Shown: piece after piece, positions 11,961 to 22,212 of the stretch
Layout of the letters: each line of letters begins with the position of its first letter
Position numbering within the stretch: position 1 is the stretch's first letter
Assembly (NCBI GenBank): GCA_013339895.1
Contig: JABACO010000002.1
Span: 17,330,171-17,394,170, forward strand
Direction: 5' to 3'
From: Ephydatia muelleri
Lineage: Eukaryota; Porifera; Demospongiae; Spongillida; Spongillidae
Length of the DNA stretch: 64,000 nt
Translations under genes and position numbers: made by a program
Notes under the pieces: model-generated
Told to the model about the DNA's origin: nothing
Seen by the model: the letters and a program-made list of their open reading frames with translations, nothing else
Database searches by the model: none

Positions 11961-12663
11961 ACAAATTGCTGTATTGTATGAGTGAGTGAGTGAGTGCGTT
12001 ACGATAAGTATATGGTTTTTGTATATAACAATAATAATATTAATAATAATAATGCACAGGCGCTGCTGGCTCACGCTGCAGGGGCTCGTTGAATATTGTG
12101 TATTTATATAATAATAATAATATTATTATTATTATGTTTTGATTACATTATGACGCTGATGTTCGCCGCCACTTTTCTGACTGTGTGGCAATTGATGCCT
12201 CAGACTCGGTGTGGCAGCAAGCCCAACTGAGCCTTAGCCGGGGCGACCTAGGACTCCGCAAATTGGCATTACACTGTTCGGCTGCCTTCCTGGCCTCCGT
12301 TAACAAGGCAGGATGCACAACCCCACCTGACGAGTTCACTGCACACACTGTCGCCATTTTCAACAGCTTGGTCCCCCCTGCATACTCCATCTCAATGGAA
12401 TCTTTGCAGACTTCAACCGTTCGTCAAAGAGACCTCCGCCAGGATTGAAGACCACCAATTTGACCAGCTGTTCCTCGCTGCTACCCCTGCCAACCGTGCT
12501 CGCCTGCTCTCGGTCGCATCCTGCCACGCTTCATCCTGGTTGTCAGGTCATCCCAGCTAGGGGCCTCAACTTGCACATGGACCCAGCCGAGTTCCAGGTG
12601 GCCCTCAAATGGTGGCTGGGCGTCGACACGTCACCACACCTTCGGTGCCCTCATTGCACTGAG

Positions 12664-13290
12664 CAGGGGTGGCGGAAGCAATTCAGCATTGGTCCGGCTT
12701 GGGCGTGGCCATAAAATTTTTCTATATCGATAGCTGCCATACTTCGTAGTGTAATATTGTGCAATTATGACGCATAAAACAAAGTTACAAATTTACATTA
12801 AGAAAACACAATTAAAATTTACCGAAAACATGCATGTTGCCTCCTTCCAGTTTGTAAATCCGTCAGTAATGAACGATGATTCCCTTTTAGAGCTGCTCAA
12901 AAACTTGCCTTCATTGTCAGCTTGCATACAAACGTGGCAAAATGCTGCGTCTCGATCGATGTTGTAGTGTAACGATGGAAACTGCTGACACCAGTTTGCT
13001 CTAAAAGCCCTCTTCGATCCGAACATGCGCTTGGGTAAGATCAATGTAACTGGCGGGTGGAACTTCTCGGGAATGCCCTTGCTAGCCATTTGTTAATCTC
13101 ACGCACGTGTAGAAAGTATTAAAGTTATTAATGTGAGATAAATACAGCGAGCGACCCTTATGTGGTTATACATTGTACATAAACAGCAACCTCCTTAGGA
13201 TTTAAGAAACTAATATACATATTTTTAAGCTCAGTATTAAGATTGGTCCGGCCAAAGCCGGACCTGCCCCCCCCGGTTGCGCCACCCCTG
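12664..13290 (-). mobile_element. Non-autonomous hAT-like element nested in the retrotransposon
   Basis: The ends are inverted: CAGGGGTGGCG at 12664 and its complement CGCCACCCCTG ending at 13290, each followed inward by a GGTCCGGC-containing block. On the minus strand (13089-12793) it encodes FPSLHYNIDRDAAFCHVC, then a Lys/Ser stretch and FITDGFTNWKEA. This matches the TTF-type zinc-finger domain that begins ZMYM1/DUF4371-like hAT transposases. The catalytic RNase-H-like part is absent, so it cannot transpose alone. No clean 8-bp target duplication was found; the flanks CTGAGCAG and CTGGTTAG are only partly alike. Confidence 0.75.
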
Positions 13291-13648
13291 GTTAGACCCT
13301 CTTGGTCACCATGCCTTAACGTGCCGGGGAGGCGGGGACGCTGTCCTGTGCCACAACAGCCTGCGTGATGTCGTTGCCCAATTCTGCCACAGGGCTCGCC
13401 TGGGTGGTCAACTCGAGGTGGGAGGAGGGACTGAGGCTGATGGTTCCCAAAGCCGGCCAGCCAACTACCTGGTGTCCAATTGGTCCACAGCAAACCAGCT
13501 GCTTTCGATATCACAGTGACCTCTCCGCTTACCCTATTTCTTTGCCCGAAACGAAGGTCACTGGGCTCGGATGACCGAGATGCGCAAACACATCTCCAAC
13601 GACCCCAAGTGCAGGGCCTTGGGGTGGGGTTGCATTCCATTGGCTGTC

Positions 13649-13932
13649 GAGACCTATGGGTGCTGGGGATGAGACCTATGGGTGCTGGGGATGAGACCTA
13701 TGGGTGCTGGGGATGAGACCTATGGGTGCTGGGGATGAGACCTATGGGTGCTGGGGATGAGACCTATGGGTGCTGGGGATGAGACCTATGGGTGCTGGGG
13801 ATGAGACCTATGGGTGCTGGGGATGAGACCTATGGGTGCTGGGGATGAGACCTATGGGTGCTGGGGATGAGACCTATGGGTGCTGGGGATGAGACCTATG
13901 GGTGCTGGGGATGAGACCTATGGGTGCTGGGG
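13649..13932. repeat. 22-bp minisatellite, 13 copies, inside retrotransposon frame
   Basis: Thirteen near-identical copies of GAGACCTATGGGTGCTGGGG plus AT, the last copy lacking the AT. The single ancestral copy is part of the retroelement reading frame, encoding VETYGCWG, a conserved motif of this family. The coding sequence resumes after the array with TEARDSFSRLAARLA. The identity among units suggests recent expansion. Confidence 0.95.
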
Positions 13933-14104
13933 AACAGAAGCCAGGGACTCCTTCTCTCGTCTAGCAGCTCGGCTGGCCTTACAGCTACATTGTAGCAAGT
14001 CCAAAGCCTTGGTCAGCATTTACCAACGACTCAACCTCACTTTGGTTCGCTGCGCAGCCAGGGCCTTACTTTCACGTGTCAGCACCCAGACCCCAGAGGG
14101 TTAA

Positions 14105-15178
14105 AAACTTTAGTTTAGGACTCCCTCGTTATTTCATTTTGTTTATGTTATTGCTACGGTTTAATCATATGTATTGTTTTGTTCATTTATAAGTTTTAAT
14201 AATAATAAAGTTCCTAGGTGTTTAGTCTAATGTTATGTAATAACTAATATTGCTGCTGTGTTTTCCGTGTATGCTTGTAATATCAATGTTTTTTGTAAAA
14301 TTTTATTAACAAAATAATGACATGCAAATGGTTAATTGATTAGGGGCAAATTATTAACTAAGGCTATTGAGAAGGATTAGGCCAGGCTAGTTCAATTATA
14401 AAATTTCTGCTCAGTGGTTTATTCTGTTCGTGATATCACGTAACAATGATCATTTATAACAATATCACCGGAACCACATGTGCATTGCATAAATATTTTT
14501 TTGCATAATTCAAAGTTACAGAACAGTGTTACAGGAGTGTAAAAATGTGTGCACCATAAATGGAGTATATATATGGGTGTGAAGTTACAAGCTATAAAAG
14601 GACGCAATGCATTTTCTCGCCTATTTTCATAATCATGCACTATAAACAAATTCTTCTATACAATATTAATTAATTGTATACAGAATATTTCAGAGCAAAT
14701 AAATCATCAAGTGCTCTCTTCTTAACTACTATTTGCTCGGCTATGATTGTTGTCCATAATAAATATTAAGTTCAATCATACAACCTTTTATGAATTAATA
14801 TGAAAGGTATAATATGATGGTCCTAGGACTACAAACGGTCTAGATCTAGGACCCGTGCCTGAAGAACATTGTATTATTGGAACTCAATTTAGAACATAAG
14901 CTGCGCGCGATGTAATAAGTGGTACACGAGACAGGTCACCTCCAGCTGCAAGCAAAGCGTACATAGTACATGACGACAGTACCGGCATTTATTACGAGTG
15001 GCTCTTACCTGTACCTTACTGATTAAATGAACGCATTGGGACGGGGGTGTCGGCATGCCCCGAGCTCGAGGTCACCGCGAATACCACCCAGGACAATTAA
15101 TAAATTCCCCTGGATATCAAAGCTAACTATCATTGATTAATAATGTGTCATCCATCCCCTGTACGGTCATTAAATGGA
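14105..15178. other. AT-rich stretch, nothing recognised
   Basis: The first 100 bp are probably the retrotransposon's 3' untranslated part. The rest shows no supported gene or element. Confidence 0.4.
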
Positions 15179-15204
15179 ATCAGAGATAATATATTATCTC
15201 TGAT
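15179..15204. repeat. Perfect 26-bp palindrome
   Basis: ATCAGAGATAATA is followed directly by its reverse complement with no loop. It abuts the left end of the foldback element. Confidence 0.9.
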
Positions 15205-15526
15205 GGAATAACTAGTCCTATAGTCTGGTGACCAGATGACTGGCATTCAGCAGACAGTCTGGCCAAGTACATATATCTGACCGGTTTGTTTATGTTGATA
15301 TGAAATTCATTATGCTATGATAATAGACCACAGCATTCACGTGCCCTATAACGACGGCGCAATCATTATAGGGCACGTGAATAGCTGTGGTCGATTATAA
15401 TGAATTCATAGCATAATGAATTTCATATCAACATAAACAATCGACATAAACAACCAGAACTACTTGGCAGACTGACGGCTGAATGCCAGTCATCTGGTCC
15501 CCAGACTAACCTAGTCCATCATCCGA
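15201..15526. mobile_element. Foldback (long inverted repeat) MITE-like element
   Basis: Two arms of about 150 bp face each other across a loop of about 16 bp near 15350. The left arm has ACCAGATGACTGGCATTCAG, TTTATGTTGATATGAAATTC and CACGTGCCCTATAA. The right arm has these as reverse complements in reverse order. Outer ends are GATGGAATAACTAG and CTAGTCCATC. There is no coding content, and the transposase family is unknown. Confidence 0.8.
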
Positions 15527-15549
15527 ACGCCCTTCGCCAAAAGCCTTGT

Positions 15550-15720
15550 CAATGTGTGGGTGCGTGTGTGCGTGTATGTGCGTGTGCCATGTAAGTGTAC
15601 GGAGTATGTGTGTGTATGTGCATGTCACAATGGGCGAATTGAAAGCTTGCGTTTGTGTACATGTGTGAGTGTATATGCGTGTGTAAATGTATGCGTGTAT
15701 ATTTGTGTGTCACACGCACG
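15550..15720. repeat. TG/CA-rich microsatellite region
   Basis: Imperfect GTGTGTATGTG runs in two patches. Long frames rich in Cys/Val or Thr/His here are repeat shadows. Confidence 0.7.
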
Positions 15721-15768
15721 CACATATACAATAATGGTGGATTGAAACTTGGATAGTATGCCTTCTTC

Positions 15769-15782
15769 AAGGGCGTAGACAG

Positions 15783-15813
<31 letters not shown>

Positions 15814-16497
15814 AGGGGGGCAATAGCCCCCCCAGTTTGATCCTATTGGTATGAATACAATTGTATGAATATAATTACAATCGTTGAATGCTTCAATTTC
15901 TCCAGTGCCTTTTTCCAATGTGAATATCCACTTTTTGCAAAAGCATAATCTTTGTTTCCATGCAATACCAGACCTCGCTTGTCTGCCATCTTACAATAGT
16001 AACACAGTACTGTGTCACTTCCTTCTTGATAATGCAACCATTGGTACTTTCTGTACCAAGATGAACAAAAAGAACGTGTTTGCTTGCCGTAAGTGCGAGG
16101 GGCCAGAATCGGTTGGTGAGCACTTTGCGGAAGTAATGATTGTGCAGACTCCAAAGGTGTGATTGAAGATTGCAAGGGCGTTGACAAATCTATCAATGAA
16201 GTTGTACTAGTACCTGAGTTAGCGGCACTACTGCAATCGTTTGCCTTCCTAGTTGCATCCTCGGGTTCAACTGATTGCAGAACACTACATGTATCAGTTG
16301 GCGGCCGCTTGCTAGTGCTGGGCAGCATCGCAACCTACAGACAATGAACTCTCACTCTCGGCCTCGAGCGGTGTTTTCTTGAACTTGGAAAGCCATGATA
16401 GCAGCGACATTTTTTTACCTGCGTACACGTGACATAACCATTAAAACTAATTTGTGTGTTTAGCCCCCCCACTCATAAATTAGCTGTCTACGCCCTT
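15769..16497 (-). mobile_element. hAT-like element with TTF-type zinc-finger exon
   Basis: The ends are inverted repeats: AAGGGCGTAGACAG at 15769 and CTGTCTACGCCCTT ending at 16497. Just inside the left end is a 30-G tract, and near the right end a C7 run. The minus-strand frame 16328-15843 encodes a Ser/Thr/Pro-rich leader and then RSFCSSWYRKYQWLHY, VLCYYCKMADKRGL, DYAFAKSGYSHWKKALEKLKHS. This is the TTF-type zinc finger that starts ZMYM1/DUF4371-like hAT transposases. The catalytic domain is missing, so this is a non-autonomous derivative. Flanking target duplications are not clear. Confidence 0.75.
15782..15811. repeat. Poly-G tract (30 bp) inside the hAT left end
   Basis: Thirty consecutive G directly after the left terminal repeat of the hAT-like element. 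Confidence 0.9.
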
Positions 16498-16607
16498 TCT
16501 TATAGGCATACGTGCATAAACGCAAGCGTACTATAGTAACTGACCTTGTATAAAAACCTAGAGACTCCAGAGCCGACCAATAGAAATGAGGTACTAGCTC
16601 ACTCTTC

Positions 16608-16718
16608 TGGAACACGCTGAACCAGATGAACTCCAATCAAAGCCCACCCGTACGAACACACCGTGATACACCCTCATGCTGCCGTCTATATGTCGTGATC
16701 ACGACATATAGAAGGCAG
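16608..16718. repeat. Interspersed-repeat piece plus 40-bp palindrome
   Basis: The left part (TGAACTCCAATCAAAGCCCA then CACACCGTGATACAC) matches about 47995-48050 and, inverted, about 2070-2130. It is followed by an imperfect palindrome at 16679-16718 whose core TATATGTCGTGA reads the same on both strands. This lies 115 bp upstream of the POT-A start. Confidence 0.7.
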
Positions 16719-16832
16719 CGAGTCGACATTTTGAATTCCTCGTATCAACTATCCATCCAGATATCTAGATAGTATCGGTGCAAATTTTGGCTGTGTTAAT
16801 TGGGGGTGTGTCGCGCCTAAAACGGATATAAT

Positions 16833-18463
16833 ATGGCCTATTTATGTCGTCGAAATTTCAAGTCTTGGAAGGCTTGCTTGATTCTGGTGTGTAACGTGGT
16901 TCTAGGTGGAGCCAGCCGTCTTACAGCAGCGGCCCTTCTGTCAAAACTTACCAGCGACAGTTCGGGTAACAATGGTCTGGTGCACGTGCTCGCAAGCAAC
17001 ACGAATATTCTACTGTACAGCCCAGCAGTTCTGTACATCATAGTGGGAATTCTTGCTGACATACGGTTTGGTCGATACAAGGTGGTCGCTTACAGCATCT
17101 TCATCAGCTTCGCGCTACTGCTGGCATCTTCGGCAGCCAGTCTGATTTCTAATTTGAGCGAAGCAGGAATAGTACAAGATTGGCTGCCGTGGATAGCAAT
17201 AGGTGCATACATCGCACATTTATTGCTTTGATGTCTTTCGAAGGAACCATCCTGCATTTTGGATTAGATCAACTTTCAGAGGCATCGTCCGACGAATTGA
17301 GCTCTTTTATACACTGGTATGTATGGACCATAGCAATAGTAGCATTGCCCTTAAACTACATTCCGACAAATACGGAAACGTGTATTGTGTTATTGACCAT
17401 TTCCATGGTGATCAGTGCTGGGATGCTCATACTATGCCTGGCACTGTGCAGAGGCGCACGTGGCTGTAATATCCAGTTCATACGTGAGCCCCCAAGCCGC
17501 AGTCCTTACATTAGTGTCTTCAAGGTACTGCAGTTTGCAAAGAACCACAAGACTCCATTACATAGAAGTGCCCTCACTTACTGGGAAGATGGTCCCCCAT
17601 CCAGACTGGATATGGGCAAGGACAAATATGGAGGACCATTCACCAATGAACAAGTGGAGGATGTGAAAACCTTCTTCAGACTACTCTATTCTCTGGCATG
17701 TATACTGTTTATGTACTTTGTACTGTTCATATCCTTCAGCCGAGCATTTGTGCTTCATTTTGGGAGGGAACAGCAAAGCAGCTACTCTCTACAACCCAAA
17801 GACCCCATCTATCTGATCACAGCAGACATCTTTTACAGTCCGATATTTGCCACAGCACTCCTCATCCCCCTTCACGAGCTTGTTCTTCATCCACTTCTTG
17901 GAAATCGATATCTTCCTAACATGATGACCAAAATGAAGATAGCTGGAATCTTGTTTTCAGCAAGCCTAGCAATCAACCTTATCATTGATGGTGTGGGTCA
18001 CTACAGACAAAATGTGCAATGTATGTTTGCAGCTTACGCCAGTGCCACACCCCTCCCTGGCCAGTTACAAGCCATAGATATTTCACCTTTCATCCTTCTT
18101 GTGCCTGGCCTCATGGTGGATCTAGCTGTCCCTCTGCTGTTTATATCAATTTTGGAGTTTACAGTTGCACAAGCACCATACCCGATGAGGGGAATGATGA
18201 TTGGATTTGCCTATTTTTTTGTTGGACTGTACGCATTATTAGGAGTTGGCTATGAACAGATATTCATGTTCCAGGCCTCATCGTCATCGTGGCCAGGCCG
18301 CTACAGCTGCTGCTCTGTGTACTACACCATTGGAGCCACCGTTTCCCTCCTCGTTACTGTACTCACATTCTGGACAACTCACAAATACAAGTATCGGGAA
18401 AGGAGTGAAGTTATTGATGAATATCAGTTTATTGAGAAGTATTACAGCGCCCCTACCAACTGA
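16833..18463 (+). pseudogene. POT-A: POT/PTR-like transporter, 1-bp frameshift
   Basis: Intronless gene starting at ATG 16833 (MAYLCRRNFKSWKAC). The first 130 codons and the following 400 codons lie in different frames. At 17215-17225 it reads CACATTTATTG where the other copies have CACATTTTATTG, so one T is missing and the frame stops at 17229-17231. Apart from that, all features of intact POT-D are present: the GILADIRFGRYK motif, the long cytoplasmic loop with PSRLDMGKDKYGGPF, and the TM10 motif EFTVAQAPYPMRG. The 3' end reads EYQFIEKYYSAPTN. It uses FQASSSSWPGRYSCC near the C-terminus, a four-residue longer version shared with POT-B. Since the lesion is one base in a T run, a sequencing error cannot be excluded. 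Confidence 0.85.
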
Positions 18464-20259
18464 ATTATACAAAGCCCTCGGTTTCTCTGTACACACCTTC
18501 TGATTGTCTTGATGTTGCACTGTTTGACCTACAAACTTATAGCTGTGCTAGACAATGTACATGTGACTTGAACGATCACTCACTGAGTGCACTAACTTCA
18601 TAATGCTTAATTGCATATAATAATGATTCTAGGGAACAAAACAATTGCAACCGAGTAAAAGGAAGCTTGTAGCATTGAGCAAATTTAGATTGATTTGGGC
18701 CATGAGATTCAAGTCTTGCATGTATCTTGTCTCTAGGGAGCACCCCACACACTTGCAAGTGTCGAGTGCCCTCCATTGAGTTTCTGTCATATTGGTTGGT
18801 GTGTCTATTATTGACTGGTGATATATGCATATCAGGTATACATTGTTGGTGTTATGAAATACATTTCTAAGGCCATTAGTGAAGACATTGCTCTGAGTCA
18901 GAGGTGTTAGCCTGCATGCGCTTGCTCATACAAAACTGACCCGGGTATTATCCAAACACATGAACCTCTTCATTTCCACACACACATTAAATTCATAACT
19001 AAGCAAATTGATGTCAGTTCAGCAAGTATCTCCACCATAGCATGCCATGTGTTCAGTTTGCATGTTTACCATCCACGGCCAGAGGTGCAATAAATAACTC
19101 TGTTTCTATCAGCTCCAAGGGCATATGCCCCACCTTATAAGCTATGTCCAAACAGCTCTTGACTGCACTTGTTCAACAGCAAGGTAACAACTTTGAGGAC
19201 ATCATGCCTAGATGCTTCATCCAACAAAGCAAGACACTTTCTTTTACTGTGCAAGATACAAATGGGAAGTATTGGATTTGCATAAAAGTATGAGTATGTG
19301 ATTTCTGTTTTAATAACAGAAGTGTTAATTGTATGTCAGTTTTTATATAAATTGCTTGCCATTTTGCATGCTGAAATTGATTATTATTGTTAAATATGTT
19401 AACTGGTGTCCAGGAGGGGTTATGCATGATACTTGACTTAAAGTTAGATATGTCGCCTACACTTAACTACTCTGCATGTGGTCACACTTCTCTGCAGTGG
19501 TGGCCTAGTGCGCATCGTTCCACATACCCCTAGTGTCCGTTCTTATGTGCCCCCCGTGCCCTAGTGCCCATCCCAGTCTTTCATTGTACAGACGTCTGTG
19601 GATGTGGGTACTGGCTACAAAAATGGAGCAGTATGTCCAGTTTTACCAAAATAAAGAGTTCAGGTACTGTATCTGTAATTATTTTTTTAAGTTGAACTAG
19701 CAGAGAAATATTCCATGTGCTACAGTGGAGAAATGACGTAAGGTTTCATACACCAATGGCAACTTCCCCTGTTGGAAGTGTTTTTTTAAAAGACGTTGTG
19801 CAGTCATCAATTGCTGGTGCCATATGCACAAATTGCAAATGTTGATTTTTTTTGCCTTACCTCTCTGAGGCTGAGATGAAGTCTGGCATACCTTGTCAAT
19901 TGTACGTAATCTTGGAAATGTGATTGTGTGCGCTTTCATTTTATAATTTTGTCATGCAAAATAGTTTCTCAAAAAGGTGTATTACGATGTGTTTGAACCT
20001 CAGAAGATTGAAATTGTACAGAGATGTGTGTCACCGATTTGCAAGGGCTACAGCGTGATGTGGAGAGAAAAAAACCCCAAAAATTCACCTGATACTGCAC
20101 CTTCCTGAGAGCATGTTGAGGTTTGGGCCTGCATCTTCATTCAACACAGAAAGGTAAGTTCCACAATGTGCATGAGGCAACAATATTGTATGGAACATAT
20201 TGTGTTTCAGGTGTGAGAGCTACAATTCTGTAATACGGTCACGCAATGTATGTAGCAAT
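18464..20259 (+). repeat. 3' flank of POT-A, shared with POT-C and POT-E flanks
   Basis: This sequence is closely repeated after POT-C (36152-37795) and POT-E (51210-53270). It has no supported gene. Copy A has a shorter form around 18840-18900 than C and E, where one roughly 190-bp piece (GTGTCGAGTGCCCTCCATTG to GAAATACATTTCTAAGGCCA) is tandemly repeated. Confidence 0.85.
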
Positions 20260-20439
20260 CACTGCGCCACAGCATTTAGTATGCAGAGCTGTGCAGAGTC
20301 TGCATATCAACCATATGCAGACGGGTATCGTTGAAGTGTTCATATGCAGACGTATATGAACACTTCAATGATACCCGTCTGCATATGGTTGATATGCAGA
20401 CTCTGCACAGCTCTGCATACTAAATGCTGCGGCGCAGTG
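20260..20439. mobile_element. 180-bp foldback MITE, near-perfect arms (copy 1)
   Basis: The left arm begins CACTGCGCCACAGCATTTAG and the right arm is its reverse complement with one visible difference (CGCCACAG against CTGCGGCG), ending CGCAGTG. Almost the whole element is stem: internal words such as GTATGCAGAGCTGTGCAGAG and GAAGTGTTCATATGCAGACG are mirrored. The flanks AAT/AAT may be a 3-bp target duplication. An identical copy at the same relative place is at 53271-53450, so it was present before the block duplicated. Confidence 0.9.
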
Positions 20440-20449
20440 AATTGACAGG

Positions 20450-21782
20450 CCCCTAGCAAGGATATTGCAGAAAAGTGATGTTGTGAAGTGGTGCTCTAAC
20501 TGTATTGCTTGTAACTCCAGAAAGTCTCCTCCAAGAAATAAAGCACCTCTTGAAGTCAGCCATGCAAGTCGACCTTTGGAGAGGATAGCGATGGATATAA
20601 TGGGTCCCCTACCTGAAACACCTCGAGGTAATCGCTATATACTTGTGGTTGGTGACTATTTCACAAAATGGAAAGAGGCATATCCATTAACAGATATAGA
20701 GGCATTGTCTATAGCTAAGGTGTTGGTTAATGAATTTATCTGCCGGTTGGTGTGCCTGATTCAATTCATACAGATCAAGGAAAGAATTTTGAAGCAAAAG
20801 TGATACAAGACTTCTTGGAGTCACAAAGACAAGAACAACACCCTATCATCCGCAGTCCGATGGACTTGTGGAGAGATTTAATAGGACCCTACTGGAGATG
20901 CTCAGCACTACAGTGGCTGATGAACATGACTGGGACCTTTCTCTCCCAACATTACTTCTGGCATATAGAACAAGTGTCCAGGAAACTACTGGAACCACAC
21001 CATTCCAGCTCATGTTTGGGCGCAACCCCCGCCTCCCTGAGGACGTTCTTTATTCATTACCCGTGGCATCACATGATTCAGTTACTCAGTATACCAAGGT
21101 TTTCAAGGGCCATCTTGAAAGATCTTACCAGGCTGTGATTAAGCACGTTCAGCAAAAACAGACCCATCAAAAAGACTTGTATGATCGTGGTGTGAGAGGT
21201 AGTCCCTATGGTTTTGGTGATCTTGTTCTTCTTCACTCCCCTGCAGTACCAAGAGGCAAGTCGAGAAAATTGCACAAACCATGGCAGGGGCCTTATAGGG
21301 CGGTGAAGGCTATTTCACCAAGTGTGTATCGTATTGTGGATTGTGCTCGACCACGATGTAAATGTGTTGTTCATTTTAATCGTCTCAAGCCAGCACCTCT
21401 AGGCAATGTACCACCTGCTGAGAGGGTGGTGAATGAGGAAGAGCATATGGAGCACAGTGGGGACACTGCAGAGGAAAAGGAAGAGGAAGAACTTGAATTC
21501 ACTGAGATGGACCAACCTGTCATCACCCCGCAAGATGCAGTAGAGATCAACCACCTACCAATTGCAGTTCTTCCTACACCACCTGTGATTGATGCTCCCC
21601 ACCAACATGCCGTACCACCAAATGCAGCCCTTCCGATACCACCTGAGGCTAATAACCACAGAGATGCAGTGCCAGCCGGACTTCGATGATCTTCAAGGAG
21701 AACAAAACCACCTGTACGTTATGGGGACCCAATTACTCTTCCAGATGTGTGGACACATCTAATTGAAGAGGATGCAATGTAG
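20450..21782 (+). mobile_element. Ty3/gypsy integrase remnant (copy 1)
   Basis: It encodes the 3' part of a Ty3/gypsy Pol: the end of the zinc-binding domain (CSNCIACNSRKSPP), then the integrase core with its first Asp in AMDIMGPLP, second in HTDQGKNFE and the Glu region in GLVERFNRT, the C-terminal GPYRAV segment and a Pro/Glu-rich tail. These sit in three frames: frame changes near 20750 and 20818 separate the catalytic residues. This copy also has a TGA at 21687 where copy 2 has CGA, cutting the tail. No reverse transcriptase, protease, gag or LTR was recognised nearby. It is a dead fragment. Confidence 0.88.
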
Positions 21783-22170
21783 CGTCCCAGGCTGGCGCCT
21801 GAAAACATGTGACTGTCTGATGATGGACTCTGACCTATATGTTGTGCGCATGTGCATATATGTGTATAAATGCTGTACCTTTTGTACTACCATTGTATTT
21901 CTTACCTGTCACTACTTGCTGAGTCAGGGGGTCACTACATTATGTATTTAGTATTCTCGTGTGTATGACTCGTATGTCTTATTGTTTTGCAGGTGGCATT
22001 GGAGACTGGATTGTTTATTGGCAGCTTTCACACACATTTTCTTTGATTCATTATTTGGAGCTTGTGCTGAGTGTTACTGAGCCCGTCCTCAATGAGTGGA
22101 GTTGTCCTCTGCTAACACTGATGAACGTGATGAAGTTATCTGGAAAAAAAAGCATAATGTGTTGGATAAA
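21783..22170 (+). repeat. Sequence downstream of the gypsy remnant, shared by three blocks
   Basis: The piece 21945-22130 (GTATTTAGTATTCTCGTGTG onward, including TTTTGCAGGTGGCATTGG) is also found at 37972-38158 and 54953-55140. The parts before 21945 are shared only with the block at 54794. Nothing coding is supported, although the TTTTGCAG could be an acceptor site. Confidence 0.75.
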
Positions 22171-22212
22171 TTTTATTGATTTGCATACAGAACAAATGTT
22201 TCTTTTTTGTAG

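Larger units (their letters stand above)
12146..14104 (+). mobile_element. Non-LTR retrotransposon 3' end, interrupted (fragment 2)
   Basis: A second member of the same broad family. In order it shows a segment after the RT core (DADVRRHFSDCVAIDAS, QLSLSRGDLGLRKLALH, 12150-12440), then WWLGVDTS and CPHC (about 12610-12655), DPLGHHALTCRGGGD (from 13294), the RPANYLVSNW region, an AFDITVTSPL segment, then VETYGCWG and FSRLAARLALQLHCSKSKA, RLNLTLVRCAARALLSRV (to about 14085). It is broken by frameshifts, by a hAT element inserted at 12664-13290 and by a 22-bp tandem expansion at 13649-13932. A likely 3' UTR with AATAATAAAG lies just beyond, near 14200. Confidence 0.8.

Noticed and set aside
20450..21782. 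Full retrovirus-like element with LTRs
   Set aside because: Only the integrase end of Pol is present; no LTR pair, reverse transcriptase or envelope was found.
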